From a bacterium 1XD21-13 (GTDB taxonomy: Bacteria > Bacillota > Clostridia > Lachnospirales > Lachnospiraceae), in assembly GCA_009917555.1 (NCBI GenBank), contig QZDX01000001.1, positions 345,099 through 409,098 of the forward strand: a stretch of DNA of 64,000 nucleotides. The letters are read 5' to 3'. How positions within the stretch are numbered: the first letter of the stretch is position 1; each line of letters starts with the position of its first letter. The translations under genes were made by a program, and so were the position numbers. The notes under the pieces were generated by a model. It saw only the letters and a program-made list of their open reading frames with translations. It did no database searches and had not been told where the DNA came from. Below, piece by piece: positions 8,176 to 16,738 of this stretch.

Positions 8176-10353
8176 ATGAGAGAGCGGATTGCCCGATTAA
8201 AAAAAGAAATGTTAGATGAGAAAAGGTTTCTCAGTGTGGAGCAGGCAAAAATAATCCATCGCGTACACAGGGAAAGGAGAGAGGAACCGGTGAGTCTCCG
8301 GCGGGCATATGCTCTTGCGGCAGCGTTTGATGAAATAGAGATTTGCATCAAAGAAGGGGAACTGATTGTAGGAAATAGAACCTGTGGTGTGCGCAGTGGT
8401 GTTGTATTTCCGGAATGCGGAATAGCATGGCTTGAGGATGAGCTGGACTCCCTGCCGGTGCGCAGTCAGGACCCGTTTTTGGTACGCCCGGAGGATGCGG
8501 ATTATATCAAGAAAACATTGCTTCCCCAATGGAAGGAAAAGGCTTTGGAGAGCCGAATTCATCAAAAAATAGGCCAGGAAGAGGAACAGATTTCCTCTGT
8601 AGTGAAAACGAATCAAAAGGGACGGGGACAGGGACATATCATTCCGGACATCCGGAAGTGGCTGGAGGTGGGACCTGCCGGACTTTTGCAGGAGGCCAAG
8701 GAGCGGATGAAAAAGCCTGGGATTTCTCAGGTGCAAAGAGAATTCTATCAAGGTGTGACGATTTCTCTTCAGGGGGTTCTGCGTTTTTATGAGAGATATG
8801 CAAGTCTGGCGGATGACCTGTATCAGAAGCAGGTGAATTCACCTTACCGGGAGGATTTTCGGACAGTAGCACTTATCTGCAGAGAGCTTTCTTATGAGAC
8901 CGCTTTGGAATTAACGGAAGCTTTCTTTTTAAAATTTAATCAGATTGTATGTATGCGCAGTGGAATAGAGGCCCGATATTTTGCAGGCTTTCCCATTGGA
9001 TTTAACCTGGTAGTGGGTGGGCGTAATGCCAGAGGGCAGGTTCTGGAGAATAAGCTGAGCTTTTTATTCCTGGAGGCACAGCGGGAGCTTCATTTGCCGC
9101 AGCCCAATCTATCTGCGAGGCTTTGCACAGAAAGCAGCCAGGAATTTTTATCTGCTTGTACGGATGGAATAGCAAAAGGCGGCGGTCTTCCGCAATTGTT
9201 TAATGATGAGGGAATTATTCCGGCATTGGAGCGGGCGGGACTTAGCAGAAGTGATGCTGCGGATTATGGAATTGTGGGTTGTGTGGAGCTGGCAGGCTGC
9301 GGAAACATGCTGGGGTGGAGCAATGCCTCTATGTTTAATGTGGTAAAGGTGCTGGAGCTGACACTGAATCATGGAAGCTGTCTTCTGACCGGAAAACAGC
9401 TTGGATTGGATCTGGGCGGTTTGGATACGTACAAAAGCTTTGAGGAGCTGGAGGAGGCACTGAAAAAGCAGCAGAGTTATTTTGTTAAAAAAATGGTGGA
9501 GAACCATGTGGTGGTGGATCGAATGCATGGAACATATCTGTCTACGCCCCTTTTGTCATCTGTGGTAAAGGGCTGTATGGAAAAAGGGCTGGATGTGACC
9601 AAGGGGGGAGCTGTGTATAACTCCTCCGGTATGCAGTTTGTGCAGGTGGCCAATCTCATTGATTCCCTTCAAGCTTTAAAGGAAATGGTCTTTTCAGGAA
9701 GAATCGAAGGCGGCGTATTTTTACGGCAGCTTCGTGAGAACTGGCCGGATGAAGAGCTGCGAGGAAGGGTAAGGGGGCTTTCGAAAAAATATGGCAATGA
9801 TATTGAAGAGGTGGATACCCTTGCAAATAAATGGATTGCACTGTTTGGAAAGGAGCTGGAACAATATCGCAATGCCAGAGACGGCCGTTTTCATGTAGGA
9901 CTTTACACCGTATCCTCCCATGTGCCAATGGGAGAAAATGTGGGAGCAACCTGTGATGGCAGAAGGTCTGGGGAGCCTCTGGCAGATGGAGGTATCTCCG
10001 CATGCGGAGGCTGTGATCGCAATGGTCCTACGGCAATGCTGAAATCAGCATCTGCACTTGATTTTGAATGTATTGCAAATGGGACTCTTCTAAATATGAA
10101 ATTTTCTCCCTCCATTTTTAGGGAGGAGCGAAGCAGAGAACGGTTTTACGGACTTCTTCGCAGCTTTGTGGAGCTTGGAATACAGCATGTGCAGTTTAAT
10201 GTGGTAGACAAAGAAGAGCTTCTGGATGCCCAGAGAAGGCCGGAAAATTACGGAAATCTACTCATTCGCGTGGCGGGCTATACGGCATATTTTACGGCGT
10301 TGGATCGGAAGCTCCAAAATGAGATTATACGTCGGACAGAGTGTGTCATTTGA
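8176..10353 (+). CDS. Short glycyl radical enzyme with an internal gap (GRE 2)
   Basis: A 725-residue member of the glycyl radical family. Cys369 and Glu371 (IVGCVELAGCGNMLGW) and Gly701 (RVAGYTAYF) are intact. Against GRE 1 it lacks about 55 residues after LICREL (near base 8885). That stretch normally carries the EALQSIW helix and the conserved SYGRLDQYLAPFY segment of the barrel. The frame is uninterrupted across the junction. The N-terminal and C-terminal thirds align well with GRE 1. It may be a genuine short subfamily, an inactive partner, or an in-frame deletion product. A GGAGG site overlaps the activase end. Confidence 0.82.
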   Translation: MRERIARLKKEMLDEKRFLSVEQAKIIHRVHRERREEPVSLRRAYALAAAFDEIEICIKEGELIVGNRTCGVRSGVVFPECGIAWLEDELDSLPVRSQDPFLVRPEDADYIKKTLLPQWKEKALESRIHQKIGQEEEQISSVVKTNQKGRGQGHIIPDIRKWLEVGPAGLLQEAKERMKKPGISQVQREFYQGVTISLQGVLRFYERYASLADDLYQKQVNSPYREDFRTVALICRELSYETALELTEAFFLKFNQIVCMRSGIEARYFAGFPIGFNLVVGGRNARGQVLENKLSFLFLEAQRELHLPQPNLSARLCTESSQEFLSACTDGIAKGGGLPQLFNDEGIIPALERAGLSRSDAADYGIVGCVELAGCGNMLGWSNASMFNVVKVLELTLNHGSCLLTGKQLGLDLGGLDTYKSFEELEEALKKQQSYFVKKMVENHVVVDRMHGTYLSTPLLSSVVKGCMEKGLDVTKGGAVYNSSGMQFVQVANLIDSLQALKEMVFSGRIEGGVFLRQLRENWPDEELRGRVRGLSKKYGNDIEEVDTLANKWIALFGKELEQYRNARDGRFHVGLYTVSSHVPMGENVGATCDGRRSGEPLADGGISACGGCDRNGPTAMLKSASALDFECIANGTLLNMKFSPSIFREERSRERFYGLLRSFVELGIQHVQFNVVDKEELLDAQRRPENYGNLLIRVAGYTAYFTALDRKLQNEIIRRTECVI

Positions 10354-10363
10354 GGATGAATAA

Positions 10364-11422
10364 ATGATAAAAATAGGAATTGCAGGTACGGGAAGTACCT
10401 ATGGAATAGCGGATTACCATTTGAGAGCCTTTTTGCGGATACCGGAAATATGGGTGAATGCCGTATATACCAGAAGAAAGGAAATGGGAGAGGAATTTGT
10501 CCAAAGGAATGGACTGGAGGCAGTTGTATGCGAAAGCTATCAGGAGCTGCTTAATAGGGTGGATGGTGTCTGCATCTGTACACCCAATTATCTCCACGCT
10601 TCCATGGCTCTTGAGGCCCTTCAGATGGGAAAGGGTGTCCTGTGTGAAAAGCCTATGTCCGGAACAGATGAAGAAATTCGAAAACTGTGCCAGGAGGCAG
10701 AGAAGCATCCTTATGGACATCTGGCTGGCTTTAATTATCGGTATAGTCCGGAGAACCGGAAGCTAAAGGATCTGGTGTCAGAGGGAAGGCTCGGGCAGAT
10801 TTATACTTTTTATCAGAGGAAGGGCGGGAACCGTCTGGCGAACAAAAATATTCCTTATGAATGGAGAATGAACAGACAAGTAAGCAAGATGGGCGCGGCA
10901 ATTGATTTTGGCTCTCATCTATTGGACAATTTTTTGTATATTGGAGGCTATGAGCCGAAGAGAATCCTGTCTGTGGCGGCACAGGCGGAAACTTTTATGA
11001 AAGAGAGAATGGACGAGACAGGAAGAAAAAGGTCTGTTGACACGGATGATATGTCTATGCTGACTGTAAAGACCAGTGACGGAGCAATGGGCAGATTTGA
11101 TTGCAGCCGCTTGGGGATTACCTATGAGGAGATTCAGATTGTAGGCTCCGAAGGTATGGCTTATTATACGGGGCTGACGCCTAAGAAAATCTATGTGTGG
11201 GGAAAATGTAGGGATAATTCTATGCAAAAGGCTCCGGAGGTTTTGGAATGGGAGGATGAAGAGGACACCTATTATCTTCAGGCAAAGACTTGGGTGGATG
11301 CTATGAGAGAAGAAAAATCCGTTCAGCCGGATTTGGGATTTGCCTGCCAGCAGGCACTTATATTTAGAGCATTTCAGGAGGCGGCGGAAGAAAAACGGGA
11401 AGTTTTTTTGGGAGAAGAGTAG
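10364..11422 (+). CDS. Gfo/Idh/MocA family NAD(P)-dependent oxidoreductase
   Basis: Predicted cytosolic dehydrogenase of 352 residues. The N-terminal Rossmann fold begins IGIAGTGSTYG, and the family EKP motif is at residues 95-97 (VLCEKPMSG). The C-terminal half is the usual alpha/beta substrate domain. It starts 10 bases after GRE 2 and runs into the exporter gene, so it belongs to the same operon. In this setting it could oxidise or reduce an aldehyde or sugar-derived intermediate. The substrate cannot be read from sequence. Confidence 0.85.
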   Translation: MIKIGIAGTGSTYGIADYHLRAFLRIPEIWVNAVYTRRKEMGEEFVQRNGLEAVVCESYQELLNRVDGVCICTPNYLHASMALEALQMGKGVLCEKPMSGTDEEIRKLCQEAEKHPYGHLAGFNYRYSPENRKLKDLVSEGRLGQIYTFYQRKGGNRLANKNIPYEWRMNRQVSKMGAAIDFGSHLLDNFLYIGGYEPKRILSVAAQAETFMKERMDETGRKRSVDTDDMSMLTVKTSDGAMGRFDCSRLGITYEEIQIVGSEGMAYYTGLTPKKIYVWGKCRDNSMQKAPEVLEWEDEEDTYYLQAKTWVDAMREEKSVQPDLGFACQQALIFRAFQEAAEEKREVFLGEE

Positions 11423-11425
11423 AAA

Positions 11426-12208
11426 ATGTATATCATATTTTTTTTAGTCAGCTTTCTGGCATCCGTTGCCGGAGCAATCTGCGGAATCGGAGGAGGCGTT
11501 ATTATTAAGCCTCTTTTAGATGCTGTGGGGATAATGAGTGTTTCGGCAATCAGCTTTCTTTCGGGATGTACGGTTTTGTCTATGTCAATGGTTTCCGTTG
11601 GAAGTGCCATGCAAAGAAAATCCATCCGGATAAAATTCGAAGTGACATTGCCGCTTGCCATTGGAGCGGCTATAGGAGGTCTGGTAGGGAAAGCAATTTT
11701 TCAAAGCATCAAAAATGCCTTTGGTGCGGAGAACACAGTAGGAATCATTCAGGCGGCAATGCTTCTGGTGATTACTGCGATAACCTTTTACTATACCTGG
11801 AAAAAAGAGAAGATACATACTTTAAGACTTAAGAATATGGCTGTATGTATAGGGGTGGGAGTTCTCCTTGGATTTTTTTCCGCATTTCTGGGAATTGGGG
11901 GCGGACCTATCAACCTTATGGTTTTAAACTACTTTTTCTCTATGGATACAAAAGAGGCGGCCGTAAACTCTCTGTTTGTGATTCTTGTTTCACAGACCTT
12001 TAGTGTAATGCAGACGATTTTTTCAGGTAATATACCGGAGTTTGAATTCATGTTTCTGATTCTTATGGTTGCAGGCGGAATTCTGGGAGGAAGGGCCGGG
12101 AGCCGGGTTAACAGAAAAATTGAAGCAGAGCATGTGAACCGCTTATTCGAAGGATTGATGGTTCTGATTATGCTTATCTGTGTGTATAACATGTATAGAT
12201 TCTGGTAA
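11426..12208 (+). CDS. TauE/SafE family membrane exporter (sulfite/anion type)
   Basis: Integral membrane protein of 260 residues with about eight hydrophobic segments in two related halves. Each half carries the family glycine-rich motif (GAICGIGGGVIIKPLL near the N-terminus, AFLGIGGGPINLMVL in the middle). TauE/SafE proteins export sulfite, sulfoacetate or related anions, and are often encoded beside sulfonate-degradation genes. It is the last gene of the GRE cluster, four bases after the oxidoreductase. A sulfite-export role is inferred from context; the family is broad. Confidence 0.85.
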   Translation: MYIIFFLVSFLASVAGAICGIGGGVIIKPLLDAVGIMSVSAISFLSGCTVLSMSMVSVGSAMQRKSIRIKFEVTLPLAIGAAIGGLVGKAIFQSIKNAFGAENTVGIIQAAMLLVITAITFYYTWKKEKIHTLRLKNMAVCIGVGVLLGFFSAFLGIGGGPINLMVLNYFFSMDTKEAAVNSLFVILVSQTFSVMQTIFSGNIPEFEFMFLILMVAGGILGGRAGSRVNRKIEAEHVNRLFEGLMVLIMLICVYNMYRFW

Positions 12209-12234
12209 ATGCCTGTGAGCCGGTTTGATTTTTC

Positions 12235-12263
12235 TTGCGGTTTCGTAATCTGCGTGCTAGAAT
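12235..12263 (+). promoter_or_regulatory. Promoter of the larEBC operon
   Basis: TTGCGG, a 17-base spacer and TAGAAT, with an extended -10 TGC immediately upstream of the hexamer. It lies between the TauE stop and larE, so the lar genes can be transcribed separately from the GRE cluster. No terminator is visible in the 89-base gap. Confidence 0.55.
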
Positions 12264-12297
12264 TTGATTAAATGTGAAGGGAAAGGAAAACCGAGAA

Positions 12298-13113
12298 ATG
12301 GATACCCTGCATGCAAAGCTGCATCGACTGGAACAATATTTGAAAAGTTTAGAAGGCGTTGTTGTTGCGTTTTCAGGCGGAGTAGACTCCGCCTTTTTGA
12401 TGGCCGCAGCACATCGGGTGCTGGGAGAGGCGGCAATTGCAGTGACAGCCCGTTCCTGTGCATTTCCAAAGAGAGAACTGGAGGAGGCAAGGAGGCTGGC
12501 CAGGGAGGAAGGGATTCGCCACATAGAATTTGATTTCCCGGCCTTTCAGGTGAAAGGATTTGCAGAGAATCCCCCGGAGCGCTGTTACTATTGTAAAACA
12601 GCAATTCTAAAACAGATAAAAGGTCTGGCCGGGGAGGAAGGAATTAAACACATTGTAGAAGGTTCCAACGTGGACGATGAAAAGGATTACCGTCCCGGCG
12701 CAAAAGCCATAGGAGAACAGGGAATTTTAAGCCCGTTAAAGGAAGCGGGGCTTACGAAGGCGGAAATTCGGGAGCTTTCTAAGGAATGGGGGCTTCCCAC
12801 CTGGAACAAGCAGTCAGCCGCCTGCCTGGCATCCCGGTTCGCTTATGGAGAAACTATAACGGAAGAAAAGCTGTCTATGGTAGAGCAGGCAGAGAGCTTC
12901 CTTCTGGATCAGGGCTTTGGTCAGCTTCGGGTGCGGGTTCATGGTTCTCTGGCTCGTATTGAGCTTTCAGATATTGATTTTGCAAGAGTAGTGGACCCGA
13001 AGATGCGCAAAAAATTAAATGAAGTGCTTGGCGAACTGGGATTTTCCTATGTAACGCTTGATCTGCAGGGATATCGTATGGGAAGTATGAATGAAACGTT
13101 AAAAAGAGAGTAG
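12298..13113 (+). CDS. larE: Sacrificial sulfur transferase of nickel-pincer cofactor synthesis, LarE
   Basis: ATP-dependent enzyme that turns the carboxylates of pyridinium-3,5-biscarboxylic acid mononucleotide into thiocarboxylates. The PP-loop SGGVDS is at residues 26-31. RCYYCKTAIL and the ACLASRF motif, which holds the sulfur-donating cysteine in characterised LarE, are present. ATG at 12298 is preferred over an in-frame GTG at 12274 because an AAAGGA site lies 11 bases before it. First of three co-directional lar genes. Confidence 0.92.
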   Translation: MDTLHAKLHRLEQYLKSLEGVVVAFSGGVDSAFLMAAAHRVLGEAAIAVTARSCAFPKRELEEARRLAREEGIRHIEFDFPAFQVKGFAENPPERCYYCKTAILKQIKGLAGEEGIKHIVEGSNVDDEKDYRPGAKAIGEQGILSPLKEAGLTKAEIRELSKEWGLPTWNKQSAACLASRFAYGETITEEKLSMVEQAESFLLDQGFGQLRVRVHGSLARIELSDIDFARVVDPKMRKKLNEVLGELGFSYVTLDLQGYRMGSMNETLKRE

Positions 13114-13122
13114 GAACGGGCT

Positions 13123-13884
13123 ATGGACGTAACAGAATTATTGAGACAGGTAAAAGAAGGAACAATCAGTGTAGAGGCGGCGGAAAAAGAGCTTAAAAAG
13201 CTTCCCTATGAGGACCTGGGCTTTGCCAAGCTGGACCATCACAGAAAGGTCCGTCAGGGCTTTGAGGAAGTGATCTATTGCAGCGGAAAGACGACGGAGC
13301 ATTTAGTAAAGATCTATCGGACCCTTGCGGGGGAAGGCATCAATGTGCTGGGAACCAGGGCAAGCGAGGAGCAGTATGAGGCGGTACGGGAGACGGTGCC
13401 GGAGGCGGTTTACGATCCGATTTCCCGAATTCTGAAGGTGGAGAAAAGGGAAAAGGAAAGGAGTGGAAAAATTGTTGTCTGTACAGGCGGAACGGCAGAT
13501 GTTCCGGTTGCAGAGGAAGCGGCTCAGACAGCAGAATTTTTTGGTACGCAGGTGGTGCGGCTTTTTGATGTGGGAGTAGCGGGAATTCATCGTTTGCTTT
13601 CCAATATGAATGTCTTTGAGGGAGCAAGCTGTGTGGTGGCTGTTGCCGGAATGGAGGGGGCTCTGGCAGGGGTGGTCGCAGGACTGGTGGAGGTGCCCGT
13701 GATTGCGGTACCTACCTCGGTAGGCTATGGAGCAAGCTTTCACGGTCTTTCCGCACTTTTGACCATGCTGAATTCCTGCGCAAATGGTATCACAGTGGTG
13801 AATATAGACAATGGCTATGGAGCGGCTTATGTGGCGACACAGATTAACCGGCTGGCATTTGGGGGATTAAGAGAAGAGCGGTAA
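13123..13884 (+). CDS. larB: Pyridinium-3,5-biscarboxylic acid mononucleotide synthase, LarB
   Basis: Carboxylase/hydrolase of 253 residues that makes the first intermediate of the nickel-pincer nucleotide from nicotinic acid adenine dinucleotide. The C-terminal half is an AIR-carboxylase (PurE-like) domain with VVCTGGTADVPVAEEA and VAGMEGALAGVVAGL. The N-terminal part is typical of LarB (FAKLDHHRKVRQGFEEVIYC). It starts 9 bases after larE and precedes larC, the usual company of this gene. Confidence 0.93.
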   Translation: MDVTELLRQVKEGTISVEAAEKELKKLPYEDLGFAKLDHHRKVRQGFEEVIYCSGKTTEHLVKIYRTLAGEGINVLGTRASEEQYEAVRETVPEAVYDPISRILKVEKREKERSGKIVVCTGGTADVPVAEEAAQTAEFFGTQVVRLFDVGVAGIHRLLSNMNVFEGASCVVAVAGMEGALAGVVAGLVEVPVIAVPTSVGYGASFHGLSALLTMLNSCANGITVVNIDNGYGAAYVATQINRLAFGGLREER

Positions 13885-13919
13885 TATTTGAAAGCTGAAA
13901 GAGGCATAGGAGGAGTGAC

Positions 13920-15233
13920 ATGGAACAGAAGAAGACTTTGTATCTGGAATGTCGTTCAGGAATCAGTGGAGACATGACAGTGGCAGCCCTGCTGGATCTG
14001 GGGGCTACGGAGGAGAATCTTCGCAAGACATTGGCGAAGCTGCCCCTGGAGGGATATGAGATACGGATTAGCAGGGTCCGGAAATCAGGGCTGGATGCCT
14101 GCGATTTTGATGTGATTTTGGAAGAGGATTCTCATGCAGAGGACATGCGGAATCATTCGCATATGCACGAACACGGTCATATGCATGGTTTTGACGAAGA
14201 ACATAAGCACAGTCACGAAGTATCTCTGCATCACGATCATGGAGCGCATGTACACACCCACGAGCACCGTACATGGAGGGATATTGAACATATGCTGGAT
14301 GGAGCAGGCTTAAAGCCTAGAGTTTTGGAGCTCTCTAAGCAGATGTTCCGAATCGTTGCGGATGCAGAAGGAAAAGTCCATGGCCGTCCGGCGGATGAGG
14401 TTCATTTTCATGAGGTAGGGGCTGTGGATTCTATTGTGGATATTGTATCTGCTGCTGCCTGCATGGAGGAGCTTGGTATAGGTAAGATTGTGGTCTCCGA
14501 TGTGTGGGAGGGTCAGGGACATGCGCACTGCCAGCATGGAATCCTGCCGGTTCCGGTTCCTGCGGTATTGCAGATTGCGGCGGAGCATGGGCTTACCCTG
14601 AAACAGACAGAGCAGCAGGGCGAGATGGTAACACCTACCGGCGCGGCAATTGCAGCCCTGTCAGAAGGAAAGAAACCGGAGAAATTCATCATTAAAAAAA
14701 TAGGACTGGGAGCCGGGAAGAGGGAGTTTCCCAGGGCCAATGTGCTGCGGGCGATGCTGATTGAGGAGGCCAAGAAGCAGGAGGAAAGACTCTGGATGCT
14801 GGAGTGCAATATTGATGACTGTTCGGGAGAGGCGCTTGGATATGCCATGGAATGTCTTCTGGAAGCCGGAGCCAGAGATGTGTTTTTTACACCTATTTAC
14901 ATGAAAAAGAACCGCCCGGCTTATCAGGTATCTGTACTTTGTGAGGAAAAGCAGATCCGGGATATGACTATCATTTTATTTCGGGAGACAACAACGATTG
15001 GCGTGCGCCGTTATCCAATAGAACGGGAGGCGCTGGAGCGGCGGGTAGAGGAGGTTTTGACACCCTATGGTCCGGTGAAGGTGAAGGTGTGTTCCTTTGA
15101 GAACGAAGAGACAGGCTATCCGGAGTACGAAAGTGTGAAAAAGCTTGCTAAGGAGCAGGGAATAGCTTATAAGGAAATGTACCGGCGGGTAGCGGAACAG
15201 GTAAACAAAGAAAGGATTACCAATCAAAAATGA
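13920..15233 (+). CDS. larC: Nickel insertase of the pincer cofactor, LarC (unsplit, His-rich)
   Basis: CTP-dependent nickel chelatase of 437 residues that completes the nickel-pincer nucleotide. The N-terminal LarC1 part begins LYLECRSGISGDMTVAALLDLG. A histidine-rich insert at about residues 75-120 (repeated HxH, HEH, HSH units) is a likely nickel store. The LarC2 part follows. In Lactobacillus plantarum the protein needs a programmed frameshift; here one continuous frame encodes both parts. A strong AGGAGG site precedes the ATG, and its end overlaps the MFS gene by four bases. Confidence 0.93.
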   Translation: MEQKKTLYLECRSGISGDMTVAALLDLGATEENLRKTLAKLPLEGYEIRISRVRKSGLDACDFDVILEEDSHAEDMRNHSHMHEHGHMHGFDEEHKHSHEVSLHHDHGAHVHTHEHRTWRDIEHMLDGAGLKPRVLELSKQMFRIVADAEGKVHGRPADEVHFHEVGAVDSIVDIVSAAACMEELGIGKIVVSDVWEGQGHAHCQHGILPVPVPAVLQIAAEHGLTLKQTEQQGEMVTPTGAAIAALSEGKKPEKFIIKKIGLGAGKREFPRANVLRAMLIEEAKKQEERLWMLECNIDDCSGEALGYAMECLLEAGARDVFFTPIYMKKNRPAYQVSVLCEEKQIRDMTIILFRETTTIGVRRYPIEREALERRVEEVLTPYGPVKVKVCSFENEETGYPEYESVKKLAKEQGIAYKEMYRRVAEQVNKERITNQK

Positions 15234-16414
15234 AAAGAAACAACACACTTGAGAGCACAGGAATCTTATCCCTGTCCCTTCTCCTAACTTCAACCATGGC
15301 CATCTCCGGCACTCTGCCTGCAATGCTGCAGCACTTTGCGGGCCATTCCCGCATATGGGTAGAATATTTGGTATCCGCACCACAGATTGCAATGGTGATT
15401 ATAATAGCCTTAGGCCCTTTCATTACAAAAATACTAAGTGAACGATTCACCATCATTTTGGGCCTATGTATCATAGGAACGGCGGGATCAACCCCGTTTT
15501 TCTTTGATTCTTTTTTAATCATAATGTTTTCTCGTATTCTCCTGGGCGTTGGAATTGGATTAATGAATACAAGAGCTGTCAGCATGATTGGAGAGAGGTT
15601 TGAAGGGGCGAGAAGGGCAAGACTCCTGGGCTTTCGGCAATCAGCGGAAACCATAGGGCAGACATTCATGACCTTAGTAGCCGGACAATTATTGATTTTA
15701 AGCTGGAAATCATCTTTTTTAGTATATACATTTTCCTTTTTAGTACTTATTTTATACTTGGCCTTTGTACCCGCTGCAAATAGCCCCGAGACGATTGAGA
15801 CGAGAAAAGATGAGCAGAATAAAAAACAGAAAATGACTCAAAAGGAGCTGGCCTTTTCACTGATCAATGCGGCTTTTGCAGGACTATTGATATCAACAAA
15901 CGTGACAAATGCCCTGCGAATTCCCGGCTTTATTGTGGACTCAGGTATTGGCACAGCTGTTGACGGAAATAACATATTGAGCTTGTCTATGTTTGCTGGG
16001 TTTTTGTCAGGGGTTGTATTTGGAAAAATGATGTCAAAATTAAAACGTCTTTTGCTGCCATGTTTTTTATGTACAGGTGCTGTCGGATTGCTGATGATTG
16101 CTTTGACAGGAAGTAGAATGGGGGTTACAGTGGGCGCGTTCATAAATGGGTTTTCTGTTGCCGGCTGTGTTTCTTATGTATTTACCAGCTTATCTGAGAA
16201 TGTTACCAAGGCTTCATTGAATACGGCAAATACATTTGTTTTGGTGGGATGTAATTTAGGGGCTGCATCATCACCTGTGATTTTGAAAATGATTGGAGTT
16301 ATAAATCCGAGATTGTTTGTTTCGTTTTTCGCTTATGCAGTTGTATTTGTATGTATAGCAGCTGCAATATTAGTAGTATCTCATTTAAAAAGGGGAGATG
16401 TGAATGTAGGATAA
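15230..16414 (+). CDS. MFS transporter, coupled to larC
   Basis: Major facilitator of 394 residues with about twelve hydrophobic segments in two halves and a polar loop rich in Lys/Glu near residues 184-205. Its ATG overlaps the larC stop (ATGA), which implies co-translation with nickel-pincer cofactor synthesis. The simplest reading is a transporter for a substrate or product of a LarA-type racemase/epimerase, but nothing in the sequence names the solute. Efflux of an unrelated compound is equally possible. Confidence 0.8.
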   Translation: MKRNNTLESTGILSLSLLLTSTMAISGTLPAMLQHFAGHSRIWVEYLVSAPQIAMVIIIALGPFITKILSERFTIILGLCIIGTAGSTPFFFDSFLIIMFSRILLGVGIGLMNTRAVSMIGERFEGARRARLLGFRQSAETIGQTFMTLVAGQLLILSWKSSFLVYTFSFLVLILYLAFVPAANSPETIETRKDEQNKKQKMTQKELAFSLINAAFAGLLISTNVTNALRIPGFIVDSGIGTAVDGNNILSLSMFAGFLSGVVFGKMMSKLKRLLLPCFLCTGAVGLLMIALTGSRMGVTVGAFINGFSVAGCVSYVFTSLSENVTKASLNTANTFVLVGCNLGAASSPVILKMIGVINPRLFVSFFAYAVVFVCIAAAILVVSHLKRGDVNVG

Positions 16415-16444
16415 AAAGGAAAGAGGATCAACCGGCGAAAATAG

Positions 16445-16481
16445 TAATAAAAAATCCGCAGTGCCCGGACATCTGCGGATT
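16445..16481 (-). terminator. Rho-independent terminator of the tRNA pair
   Basis: Read on the minus strand, AATCCGCAG and its complement form a 9-bp stem followed by a T-rich run (TTTTTTATTA). It lies just downstream of tRNA-Val and also faces the convergent MFS gene. Confidence 0.75.
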
Positions 16482-16493
16482 CCTTGTATTATA

Positions 16494-16567
16494 TGGAAGC
16501 AATGGGGCTCGAACCCATGACCTCTCGCGTGTGAGGCGAACGCTCATCCCAGCTGAGCTATGCTTCC
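16494..16567 (-). tRNA. tRNA-Val (anticodon CAC)
   Basis: On the minus strand a 7-bp acceptor stem (GGAAGCA/TGCTTCC), D arm with AGCTGGGATGA loop, anticodon loop CTCACAC with anticodon CAC, and T arm with TTCGAGC fold into a normal cloverleaf with discriminator A. No CCA is encoded. Confidence 0.92.
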
Positions 16568-16665
16568 CAATATGCACCAAAAAATCTGCCCATATGCCAG
16601 GCTTCCTCTTTGGTGTAAGTACGGAACAATCTTCCAGAGTAAGAAAGACTCTCCGGTACAATAAA

Positions 16666-16738
16666 TGGACCCGAAGGGATTCGAACCCTCGGCCTCCGCG
16701 TTGCGAACGCGGCGCTCTCCCAACTGAGCCACGAGCCC
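16666..16738 (-). tRNA. tRNA-Ala (anticodon CGC)
   Basis: On the minus strand the acceptor GGGCTCG pairs with CGGGTCC and contains the G3-U70 wobble that identifies alanine tRNAs. The anticodon loop TTCGCAA closes a CCGCG/CGCGG stem and gives anticodon CGC. T loop TTCGAAT and discriminator A are present; CCA is not encoded. It lies 98 bases upstream of tRNA-Val in the same direction. Confidence 0.92.
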
